This document shows, piece by piece, positions 32,732 to 41,628 of a stretch of 64,000 nt of DNA. Origin of the DNA: Meconema thalassinum (lineage: Eukaryota > Arthropoda > Insecta > Orthoptera > Tettigoniidae); contig OX336390.1 of NCBI GenBank assembly GCA_946902985.2, positions 529,870,861 to 529,934,860 on the forward strand, written 5' to 3'. The position numbers were made by a program, and so were the translations under genes. Below the pieces are notes generated by a model that saw only the letters and a list, made by a program, of their open reading frames with translations, made no database searches and was not told the DNA's origin. The first letter of the stretch is position 1. The number at the start of each line of letters is the position of its first letter.

Positions 32732-33009
32732 TAACTTTTATTTTTGTTAAAGCAGTATGTCTTGGCAATACAATGAAAGCCATTGTATTTGACAACGGCA
32801 ATAAATTTAGGGTGTCTCCAACCGGTAATACAATGCGCATTAAATTACAATAAATTGGTCTTGTTTCTTAAGTCGGACAGAGAGAAAAAGAAAGTTGTTT
32901 GTTCCAAACAATGTCTGAATACAAAGTAGGATGCAATACACTGTATTTTAAAATCGTCAACATGTGTGCTTATGTAACATAAAATGAAGGTATATATGAT
33001 AGTATTACA

Positions 33010-33295
33010 AGGCTGAAGCGCGGCATTTGGTCATGGGACCAAGCTCTTTGCTGACTCGGTAGACGCGTGGGTTCGAGCCCCACCGTCGGCCGTCCTTGAA
33101 ATGGTTTTCCGTGGTTTCCCATTTTCAACACCAGGCAAATGCTGGGACGGTACCTTCTGATAGGCCACGGCCGATTCCTTCCACATCGTTGCCCAGTTTC
33201 ATTCATCTTCATCCATTCCATCCCGACGCGCAGGTCGCCCACGGGCGTCGAATAGAAAGACCTGCACTCGGCCTCTGAGGAGGCCACACGACAAA
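33010..33295 (+). mobile_element. SINE (same family as 56008)
   Basis: Shares CGTGGGTTCGAGCCCCACCG, GTCCTTGAAATGGTTTTCCG, GGTACCTTCTGATAGGCCAC and CCTCTGAGGAGGCCACACGA with the complete copy at 56008-56325. The tRNA-like head is partly missing, and an A-rich end follows. The stretch 32732-33010 has no recognised feature. Confidence 0.85.
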
Positions 33296-33365
33296 AAAAA
33301 ACTACATATGAAATTAAATTAAAAGTTTGGCAGGAGGAGTTAATGAGTGATGAAACTAATGGTAG

Positions 33366-33770
33366 GTAATGAATAATGATTGTGCGACCTCTGGAGAGGC
33401 CAAGTGCATGTCTTTCTAGTTAACACCCGTGGGCGACTTGAGCGTTATTATGAGGATGAAGTGATGATGAAGACGGTACATACACCCAATCCCGGACCGC
33501 AGGAATTAACTCTAGGTGATTACAATCCCTGAATAATGATTGTGTGGTCCCTGGAGAGGTTGAGTGCAGGTCTTTCTAGTTGATGTCTGTGGGCGACCTG
33601 CGCGTTATTATGAAGATGAAGTGATGATGAAGATAACACATACACCCAACCTCGCAGCCCCAGGAATTAACCTCAGGAGATTAAAATCCCTGATGGCTTG
33701 GTTGAGAATCGAACCCGGGGACATTTTGGGTCAATGCCTAGCACGCTAACCATTTAGCTACAGAGCTTGG
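33366..33770 (-). mobile_element. SINE with internal tandem duplication
   Basis: A ~162-bp unit (TGAATAATGATTGTG, then TCTTTCTAGTT and GATGAAGTGATGATGAAGA) occurs twice, at about 33368-33528 and 33530-33690. The right end carries a minus-strand tRNA-like part (box-B-like CCGGGTTCGATTCTCAACC). Confidence 0.65.
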
Positions 33771-33799
33771 CATGATGGGTAATCAACCTCATAAGAAAT

Positions 33800-33990
33800 A
33801 AAACTAATGCTGAATGGAACTGGGTAAGAATGCAACCGCGGTTTGTTAGAAGTTATCATCACAGCATTTGCCTGGAGTTGAAAATGGGGAAACGCAGAAA
33901 GCCATTTCAAGGACAGTTGACGGTGGATACTCGAACCCACACGTTTTCCAAGTCGGCAGAGAGCATAGTCCCCATGACCTAACGCTGCGC
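33800..33990 (-). mobile_element. SINE fragment, minus strand
   Basis: Reverse complement of the SINE family at 33010 and 56008: CATTTGCCTGGAGTTGAAAA and CGGTGGATACTCGAACCCAC; head near 33985. Confidence 0.65.
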
Positions 33991-34920
33991 TTTAGCGAGT
34001 GGAGCTGCTGTTATTATAGTTAATTAATATATATGAACAAGTGTTGAAGAAAGTACTACTTGCATACAATTTGCATTCTCGACTAGTACAAGTTATTACA
34101 CAAAGGCTACACCCGGCTAAGTTTATAAAACCTTAACACCTATCTAAGTGTTCAAAGCTACTTGATCACAATTTGACAAACGCTATTAACATTAACAGCA
34201 ATAGTGCTAGCCACTTGCAGTCAGACTGCTCTGCTATAGTCAGTCTGCGAGTAAGCTTGACATTGCATTTAAACAATAGTGTAATAATTAACTTGACTGC
34301 TTATTGCGAGACAAAAAAAGACTTAATGTTTTGTTCCAATTACCAATCAAATCGCGCAGTGATCTTATTCCAGATCACAACTTGGAGTTGCAATAAAACT
34401 TTTTTCACAACAGCAGTGCCAACTCGCAAATTAATTGAACATGTTTGATGTTCAACAACGTTTCTTTGTACAACTATGTGTATAGCTGTGTGGCTCAACT
34501 ATATTGTTCTTGGCTGCTGTTAGGCTTTGAACTGGAGGGTCCTAGGTTAGATTTTTGGGAGGGTTGTGGGGATTGTATTTTTTTGTGGTTAATTCCCCTG
34601 GCTTGGGGACTGGGTGTTTGTGTTGTCTTAATTAAAAATATATATTCCTGTCCCATGGTTAATTGGTTAGCGTTCTAGGCTTTGATTTAATTTTTTATCC
34701 TGGTATCAATTTTAAAAAAATGAATATTACTTACATGAAAATGTCTAGAGACGAATCCCAATTGTTGCATTCTTCTTCATCAGCATGGGTAAAACTCTCC
34801 TGATCAGACATAGCAGTGAATGGCAATTCTTTGTAAAGTAGCAGGTTCATTTATACTAAATATGGAGGTCATCCAGTTACTGACAAAGTGGACAAACCGG
34901 GGCGTTGCCTCTGATTGTAA

Positions 34921-35150
34921 GGGTATATAAGCCGTGACATTATTGTTATTAGCCAGAGAAGTCCATGAGTTTGTAGTATACACATCGTTTTGCTGCAAAG
35001 ACCTTCTATCAGGTAATATTGAACACAGTACTTTTAGTATCTCTAACTGTCGATGGTTATACAGTTGACCTTAAAAATTTATCAAGTGGATAATAATAAT
35101 ATCAATTGGGTATATAAAACTATTATTGCAACTAACAGTCATTACCAGGT
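34921..35150 (+). promoter_or_regulatory. Candidate promoters of the plus-strand POLB-side genes
   Basis: Two TATA boxes in matching contexts, GGGTATATAAG (TATA at 34924) and GGGTATATAAAAC (TATA at 35111), the second with ACAGTCATT about 26 bp downstream. Donor-like AG|GTAATATT (35013) and CAG|GTTTGA (35149) could splice to TTAACTTTCAG at 36100, just before the ATG of the next gene. The intervening intron would hold a LINE fragment. The stretch 33990-34920 is otherwise unassigned. Confidence 0.4.
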
Positions 35151-35319
35151 TTGACGTCAGTTAAAAGAGGTATTAACTGATTTCCAACTGATTACTGGGA
35201 CTAAGCGCTTTTAGGAGACTGCTCGTCTTAGCAAATAAGATTTGTATACACATTTGATGGTTTAGTCTATAGATCAGGGTTTGAGTTCTCTCTCTGTGGT
35301 TAACAGCCGTGAGGCTGGT

Positions 35320-36015
35320 TGGCAGCAGCTCGCCATTCTTCCCGTCTCTCAGTCTTCCTCTTCAGTTCACAGTATGAGCATATCTTGCAGTATTTGACTC
35401 ATGTACTCCAGTCTGGGTCTTCCTCTACAATTCTTGCCGTCTACTGTTCCCACGATTATAAGCTTAATCAGTCCATTGTGTCGCAGTATGTGGCCCACGA
35501 GGTGATTCCTTCTTCTTTTAAAATATTTAAGGAAGCATCTTCTCTCTCCCACTCTTCTAAAGACTTCCTCATTTGTGATCATTTCTTTCCAACTGATTTT
35601 CATAATCCTTCTATAGCACCAGGTTTCAAATGCCAGTAGTCTTTTCCTCTCTCTCCTATTGTCCAAGATTCGCTGCCATATAGCGCGACGCTCCATACAT
35701 AGGTCTTCAACATTAGTTTCCTCACATCAAGACTGATGTTCCTTGCAGTAAATAGGTTCTTCTTTTTATAGAAAGCGTTCTTGGCTTGGGCAATCCTACT
35801 TAATATCTCTCTGCTGCTTCTTCCATCATTCGTTATTTTACTTCCCAGATAATTAAACTCATTCACTTCTTGTATCTTTTCATTTCTTAACTCTATTGAT
35901 GTCTGGTTTTCGCCATTTCTACTGCAGACCAATATTTTTGTTTTATTTGTATTTATTCTCATATTAAATTCTTCCTCCATTATTTTGTCCATCTTGCTCA
36001 GGATCTTTTGTAAGT
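35320..36015 (-). pseudogene. LINE (RTE-like) C-terminal remnant, minus strand
   Basis: Minus strand frames encode INTNKTKILVCSRN, NYLGSKITNDGRSSREI, YGSESWTIG, then after a frame change ETWCYRRIMKISW, GHILRHNG and GKNCRGRPRLEYM. This is the post-catalytic C-terminal half of an RTE-type polyprotein, related to but clearly diverged from 29820-32714. The frame break falls around 35620-35690. It lies in the Polinton left arm and was probably inserted after the Polinton. Confidence 0.85.
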
Positions 36016-36107
36016 TTGAGTTAATGTGCTAATAAATAAAGGTGGAGGGTACCTGAACCTTTTTAATAGTTTACCTAAACACTTAATAATTAACTTTCAG
36101 AACCAAT

Positions 36108-36410
36108 ATGTCTGCTATAAAAGTTGCGAATTCCATTGGCAGAGCAACCGGCCTGGAGACTAAACGATTACAGGACCTGCCAGTTAACGAGTCCTATTTG
36201 GTGACAGCTGTTCGCAGGGTAAAAACGAAATATGGGGGAAGAATAGTTTGTGAACTAGAAGATTTCGCTGTCTTCTTACCTGCGAGGTTCATGGAACTCA
36301 ACGACGAAGCTGTAAATGACCTCAACAAAGGAACCATCTACCTAAAATATTTGGGACTGGAAAATAAAAGATGTTTGGTAGAATTTATTGAAGAATCAAA
36401 TAAAATTTAA
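36108..36410 (+). CDS. Small OB-fold-like protein upstream of POLB
   Basis: 100 residues with no break. The pattern ETKRLQDLPVNESYLVTAVR, TKYGGRIVCELED, FAVFLPARF, with a strand-rich first half, resembles a family of short proteins I associate with insect Polinton-type loci and with single-stranded-nucleic-acid-binding OB folds. That fold call is inference. It is separated from POLB by 116 bp and has its own AATAAA (36444-36449). A single-stranded DNA-binding role beside a protein-primed polymerase would make sense, because strand-displacement replication exposes long single strands. The start is the first ATG after a good splice acceptor (CTTTCAG ending at 36100). Confidence 0.6.
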   Translation: MSAIKVANSIGRATGLETKRLQDLPVNESYLVTAVRRVKTKYGGRIVCELEDFAVFLPARFMELNDEAVNDLNKGTIYLKYLGLENKRCLVEFIEESNKI

Positions 36411-36443
36411 AATTTGTTAATGTTAAAACAGAATTTGCAGAGA

Positions 36444-36449
36444 CAATAA
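36444..36449 (+). terminator. AATAAA polyadenylation signal
   Basis: AATAAA 34 nt after the stop of the OB-like gene, before POLB. Confidence 0.5.
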
Positions 36450-36526
36450 ACTTTGTTTGTTTTCATTCTCTGCAAACTGTTCAATGATTTGCTGTTTTTG
36501 TAGTAAATGTAATTGCTATAAGTGTC

Positions 36527-39500
36527 ATGATGTCAGCACCAGAACTTAGTTGGCAGGACGTGGATAGTTGTTTCTATAATAAGTTATGTAGCACTAAAAT
36601 TAATAATGATGCTAAGTTTTTAGACCCAAATGAATTTTTAAACGCTAGCTACAACATTTTTCAAAATAAAATGCAAGACTGTTTAAGAGAACATGTAGCG
36701 TTAAAGATTAACGCTGAGTTATTATGTGATTTTGTTATTTTAAAACAAGGTAAGGAAATAACAAAACCGATTTATTTACATACGAAAATGTGTGAATTGT
36801 ACCGCACTGATAATATACACAGTTGGTATAGTAAAAACATTGTTGATAAGCTCATGACGCGCTTTGCCGAGTTTCAAGAATTGGAAAGTGGCAAATCGCT
36901 GGAAGCTATCAACCATTTTAAAATTAATGTATGCACCTTTGATCCCATGAACAGTGGTTCAGCTCATGTTAATTTACCTAAACAGTTGGAAAAACATCAC
37001 GCAGTCATCAATGTGGATAATAATGACGTTTTTGCTTTGTTTGGTCCTTGGCTGCTGGGTTAAGTCCTGCAACTGAAAATGTTCACAGAATGGGAAAATA
37101 TCACCAGAAATTTATGGAATTAATGATCAGTCTAAATTTAGCAGACATAGAATTCCCAATGGACCTCAACGCCATTTCTCGTTTTGAATCTAAAAATCCG
37201 CTTTACTCCATTAATGTATACGGAGTTGAAGGGGACAAAGTTATTGGTCCATTGTATGTGACAAAGGGAAAAATAGAAAAGCATTTTAATTTACTGTACA
37301 TTGAAGGGGAATTGTGCAACCATTATTGTTATATCAAAGATCTTTCTAGACTAGTTCGTTCACAAGTTACAAAAAAATAGGGTATACATATGTGATCGCT
37401 GTTTGCAATATTTTACTAGCAATCAAAAGTTGGCAGCACATACTATTGATTGCATCACACAACCAGCGGTAAAAATTACATTTCCAGAAAAGGATAAAGC
37501 CAGTATGAAATTTCAAAATGTGTCTCGTCAAGAACCGCTTCCATTTACAGTATATGCAGATTTTGAATGTTTAACCACACCCATTGACACATGTAAACCA
37601 GATCCGACACGTCCGTACACTCAACAAGTACAGCAACATGTGCCATTCAGTTGTGCCCTAAACGTGATTTGTTCATACGACCCTTCACTTTCATACTTCA
37701 AATCTTATCGCAATGCAGATGCTGTTGCTTGGTTTTTAAATGAATTGGACGCCTTGGCAGATCGGGTGTACAATATCCTGCAAAATTCAATTCCGCTTCA
37801 AATGTCGGACGCAGAAGAGGTGGTTTTTGCAACAGCAAAACCAATAGCACCTTGTGACACGCCAGTGAGAGACCATAATCGGTACACTGGAAAATTTAGA
37901 GGAGCGGCTCATAGTGTATGTAATTTGGCATATAAAAGAGCACGCTATATTTCTTGTTTCTTACACAACATGTATCGGTATGACAGCCATTTAATTATTA
38001 AGGAATTTGCTAACCTTGAAAACCAAAAGTTTAATTTAATTCCACAAAATCATGAAAATTTTATTTCGTTTTCGAAATGGCGAAATGGAATCAGTATACG
38101 ATTTTTAGATTCGTATAGATTCCTCGCAACATCATTGGATGCGCTTGTTCAAGGGCTTCACCCAAACAATTTGCATTTTGTACGTCAACACTTTACTGAT
38201 GTCAAACAATTTGAATTATGCATTCGAAAAGGGGTGTTTCCCTATAATTATGTAAACAATTGGGCATGTTTACAGGAAACTGCACTCCCTTCAAAGGACA
38301 AATTATACAATGACTTAACAAAAAGTCATATTTCTGAAGAAGACTATTTACACGCCCAAAAAGTATGGAACGTGTTCAAGATATCAACTTTGGGCGAGTA
38401 TGCTGATTTATACCTCAAAATTGATACACTACTTTTGACAGACGTGTTTGAACACTTTCGCAAACTGTGTCTTGAAATCTACAATCTAGATCCAGCCCAT
38501 TACTACACCCTTGCCGGATATAGTTGGGACTGTATGTTGAAGGTGACTGAAATAGAACTGGGACTATTAACAGGCATCGACATGTTACTCTTTTTTGAAC
38601 GTGGAATACGTGGTGGTCTTGTTTCGCTTGTGCAAAAGCACGCCAAAGCAAATAATCCATATATGGATACATACAAACCAAACCAACCTACAACATACCT
38701 CACCTACCTAGATTGTAACAATTTATACGGATATGCTATGGAAAAACCTCTTCCATATCAAAATTTTCGATGGCTGACTTCAGATGAAGTTTCAAATTTT
38801 AATTTAAAAGATGTGTTGAGCAATGACACGCGTGGCTACGTTCTAGAGGTCGACTTATTATATCCCTGTGAGATACACAATGATCATTCTGATCTACCAT
38901 TTTGTGTTGAAAAATTACAACCTCCCAGTTCACGTTCCAACAATAAAAAGTTGCTGGCAACGTTAAATTCAAAAAATCGGTACGTCATACACATTGAAAA
39001 TTTAATGCAATGTTTGAAACATGGTTTGAAACTGCAATCCATTCACCGCATTATTTGCTTTGACCAAAAACCATGGTTACAACCGTACATGCAATTGAAT
39101 ACTCATCATCGGCAGCACGCCAAGACCACATTTGAATCAAATTTTTATAAATTAATGAACAATGCGTGCTACGGTAAATCCATGGAAAATATTCGAAAGC
39201 ATAGAACTATTCATTTGGTAAACCACTGGCACGGTCGATATGGCACACGAAAATATATAGCTATGCCTAATTTCCATTCTGTACGAGTTATTGAAACTGA
39301 TTTAGTAACCATTGAATTGTCAAAGACAGAAATCATGTATAACAAACCAATTTACTTGGTAATGGTAATACTTGACTTTTCAAAATTTGTAATGTATCAA
39401 TTTCATTATGAGTTTGCCAAACAAAAGTTTGGAGATGTAAAATTACTGTATATGGATACAGACAGTCTTATTTATCAAACCAATAAGATAGATGTTTACT

Positions 39501-39918
39501 CAGTGATGAGAGAACATCCAAATTACTTTGATACCTCAAACTATGAGGTTAACAATATGTTTGGCATAATTCCCATGAATACAAAAAAATAGGTCTATTT
39601 AAGGATGAGTGCGCCGGTGATGTTATGACAGAATTTGTGGCTTTGGCGCCGAAAATGTACGCATTTTCAACACAAAAGAATAAAGGTCAATGCAAAGCGA
39701 AGGGTGTTCTTCGTAGCGTCACACAATTCCTCAATGTTGAGGAATTTCGATGTGTACTCTACGCAAACACCTCTCGCTTATACCAGCAAACACGCATTCT
39801 TTCAAAGAACCATAATATTTTTACAGTAAATCAAAATAAAACATCGCTGACAACATATGACAATAAACGTCTGTGGGATGGTGTAAATAGCTTGCCTTTT
39901 GGACATTTCCACACCTAG
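36527..39918 (+). pseudogene. POLB: Polinton protein-primed DNA polymerase B, three frame breaks
   Basis: About 1,130 codons in four open segments: 36527-37063, 37048-37380, 37403-39592 and 39625-39918. Order: a Polinton-specific N-terminal region; a Cys-containing segment (YICDRC) near 37385; 3'-5' exonuclease (FTVYADFECL; later HNMYRYDSHLIIKE); polymerase motif A (TYLDCNNLYGYAM, about 38700), motif B (KLMNNACYGKSMEN, about 39150), motif C (LLYMDTDSL, about 39445); and a C-terminal part with KDECAGD and AKGV. It would copy the element from a protein primer. Each break is a one-base change at a homopolymer: T5 at 37026-37032, A7 at 37371-37377, A7 at 39583-39589. All catalytic motifs look intact. 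Either the gene is newly dead or the homopolymer counts are assembly errors. Confidence 0.95.
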
Positions 39919-40033
39919 TAAAAAAGAACACACTTTCATTTTCAATTCTTTTTATTAAAATTGTATGTTTTTTTTACAAGAAGAAAACTAAACCATATTT
40001 TGTGTATACTATGAACTGGTGGACTGACTCTCA

Positions 40034-40039
40034 AATAAA
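40034..40039 (+). terminator. AATAAA polyadenylation signal after POLB
   Basis: AATAAA 116 nt past the POLB stop. Convergent with the AATAAA of the minus-strand cluster (reverse complement at 40063-40068), so the two transcription units meet here. Confidence 0.5.
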
Positions 40040-40066
40040 TACTTAACAATATTTGATTCATGTTTA

Positions 40067-40510
40067 TTACTTTGTCCTTTTCCTCACTAATCCACCACCA
40101 ATCATTAGCTTTGACTTCATCGCTCCTGCTACAATCAAGGCTGCAATCTTCTCACCAATAGAAGCAGTAGATGACATCACACGCTGCATGGCCTTTCTTA
40201 GAAGAATGCGGTCTGCAACTCGACGTACTTCTATATTCTTGTTGTTGTAAGCTATGTCATGATCTCTACACGCTGCATCCAATATGTTGATTCCAGAATT
40301 CCCTTGTGCTAGACGTTGGCTTAGTTTAGTTCCAGGTCCACAAAATTGATAGCCAGGAATATGCAGTTCAATGGGAAGTAGATCAATGGCCTTGTTAACT
40401 AGACCATGACCAGCAAAGGTCTGGCATATCTTTTTCAAGCGTTGTCTTACTTTTTGGTGCTGGCGATACTGCCGCTGCTGTCTCTTCTTCCACTTCTTCA
40501 TCGCACCCAT
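40067..40510 (-). CDS. Phospholipase A2-like virion protein
   Basis: 147 residues from the ATG at 40510. Very basic N-terminus (MKKWKKRQQRQYRQHQKVRQ), then PGYQFCGPGT (53-61, the calcium-loop pattern) and RDHDIAY (82-88, catalytic His84-Asp85), as in the phospholipase A2 domain of parvovirus VP1 and of proteins found in other Polinton-type elements. The C-terminal part is helical/hydrophobic (IAALIVAGA) and ends KLMIGGGLVRKRTK. The parvoviral domain breaches endosomal membranes during entry; a like role here is inference. The frame is open further upstream, but codons there overlap another open frame. Its 3' end converges with POLB. The C-terminus holds a sequence fitting the adenain cleavage pattern. 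Confidence 0.85.
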   Translation of the reverse strand: MGAMKKWKKRQQRQYRQHQKVRQRLKKICQTFAGHGLVNKAIDLLPIELHIPGYQFCGPGTKLSQRLAQGNSGINILDAACRDHDIAYNNKNIEVRRVADRILLRKAMQRVMSSTASIGEKIAALIVAGAMKSKLMIGGGLVRKRTK

Positions 40511-40850
40511 GAAATGACGAAGCAAAGTCTTTACAGGACGGTATATTTGTATGCCCGTGGTACAATTTGATGAGCTGACACGTTCCACGCTGTTTAATGG
40601 AGGGCATTTTAGTGATAGACACTTGCTGGTGATGATTAAAGTCAGTGCATGGTTGTAGTTCGCGCAGACCAGGATCTCTGGTCCACTCACTAGGTACACT
40701 GTGCCAAATATTTTTCACCGCGTTTGAAGTAACATAAAAAGGAACGCCTTGGGCAAAGCGTTCAATTCCTCGTCTGTGAAACTGTCTAGCTTCTTTTTGC
40801 AGGCGAAAAACTTGACAATAGCTCGCTCTGTGGGGTTGGCGTCCAAACCT
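40395..40850 (-). CDS. Uncharacterised Polinton protein (no ATG in frame start)
   Basis: An open minus-strand frame of about 151 codons overlapping the start of the phospholipase-like gene. It reads like protein in its first two thirds (YCQVFRLQKEARQFHRRG; RFAQGVPFYVTSNAVKNIW; SEWTRDPGLRELQPCTDFNH) and then becomes an acidic tail. There is no ATG near its left-hand start, only a stop just before 40850, so it is either spliced, frameshifted from the upstream gene, or damaged. The overlap with the 40067-40510 frame covers about 115 bp. I do not recognise the family. Confidence 0.5.
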   Translation of the reverse strand, partial: RFGRQPHRASYCQVFRLQKEARQFHRRGIERFAQGVPFYVTSNAVKNIWHSVPSEWTRDPGLRELQPCTDFNHHQQVSITKMPSIKQRGTCQLIKLYHGHTNIPSCKDFASSFHGCDEEVEEETAAAVSPAPKSKTTLEKDMPDLCWSWSS

Positions 40851-41416
40851 TCAATTGCAGCCATAATTCTACACATCCGCACTGATCGCTGGTATGTCTC
40901 ACACTGTAGCCGACGTTACAGCGCTTTACACTCAACATGCAAGTTTTGACATGCTTTGCGAGCTAGCCAATCAAAAAGCTTCCAAACATTTTGAAGTGTT
41001 TTATTTTGTAGAGGTTCATCAGGCACGGACAGGTTGTACAGTGCAGGACATCCCAGATCATGAAGGTCAACAAGTTGACAAGTTGAATTAACATACTGAC
41101 GCAACCATTCCTTTTTTTCGCTTCCCTTTACAAAGACAAGGTCAGCGCCAAACAAGTGAGCTTTCAGAACAAGTGATAAATGATGGTAAGGAATGTCACC
41201 ATCTTTCCAGACTAGTCCCAAATTGCGTTGCAACCACTCTGTTTGTCTTCTGTCCTCGTCTGACTGCAAATGCAATGGAAACGGTGGTTCAAAGATAAAA
41301 CTGGTTACTCTTGGTGCCCACATGGTTGTGCAGTCAATAATTCCAACTTCTTTAAATACAAACTTGTTTCCGTTCACCTTGAAACCCTGCACGGCGACAA
41401 TCAATGTTTTCGGCAT
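40715..41416 (-). pseudogene. Uncharacterised Polinton protein with internal stop
   Basis: From ATG 41416 the frame encodes 166 residues to a TAA at 40916-40918: MPKTLIVAVQGFK, FIFEPPFPLHL, TEWLQRNLGLVWKDGDIPYH, LVFVKGSEKKEWL, CQLVDLHDLGCPALYNL, then KACQNLHVECKAL. The length and pattern (beta-rich start, VKGxEK block, Asp/His residues) recall uncharacterised proteins of insect Polinton-like loci, possibly of an RNase-H-like fold; this is memory-based and weak. The same frame stays open after the TAA for another 66 codons, to 40715, with plausible protein, so the TAA may be a recent nonsense change. The promoter is at 41463-41493. Confidence 0.5.
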
Positions 41417-41462
41417 GGCGACGGATATCACACCTTCCACTACCACTGCTTCTTAACAACTA

Positions 41463-41493
41463 ACTGATTGGATAGGAGCGAGAAAATAATATA
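41463..41493 (-). promoter_or_regulatory. TATA plus TCAGT core promoter
   Basis: Minus strand TATATTAT begins at 41493; TCAGT initiator at 41467-41463 with its A 28 nt downstream. It drives the 41416 gene, leaving a leader of about 50 nt. Confidence 0.6.
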
Positions 41494-41517
41494 CACACAA
41501 AAATCAATTACACAATT

Positions 41518-41523
41518 TTATTC
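41518..41523 (-). terminator. AATAAA polyadenylation signal of duplicated Cys/His gene
   Basis: AATAAA on the minus strand (TTTATT on plus), about 105 nt beyond the stop at 41629 and just before the next promoter. Confidence 0.5.
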
Positions 41524-41552
41524 ATAAAGTTATCAGTACAACAAGTTATCAG

Positions 41553-41610
41553 GTGGGGACACCAAGAGCCCGCCGATGAGCCTAGCTTGGTGTCCTAGGC
41601 GAAACCCCAC
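41553..41610 (-). other. Predicted H-type pseudoknot in a 3' UTR
   Basis: GACACCAAG (41558-41566) pairs with CTTGGTGTC (41586-41594). GCCTAG in its loop (41580-41585) pairs with CTAGGC (41595-41600) directly outside. GTGGG (41553-41557) pairs with CCCAC (41606-41610) to close the whole. It lies between the stop of the duplicated Cys/His gene and its poly(A) signal. Confidence 0.55.
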
Positions 41611-41628
41611 ACAAGACACGGCACAAAC

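Noticed and set aside
32750..32860. Short plus-strand frame with VKAVCLGNTMKAIVFDNG
   Set aside because: About 35 codons only, no start or neighbours to support it; may be leftover Polinton left-arm coding sequence but cannot be shown.
34804..34998. 64-codon minus-strand frame opposite the TATA box at 34924
   Set aside because: Overlaps the likely promoter region and lacks protein-like features.
37371..39592. Programmed ribosomal frameshifting at the two A7-TAG sites of POLB
   Set aside because: The two sites need shifts in opposite directions and a third break lies in a T-run; homopolymer error or decay is simpler.
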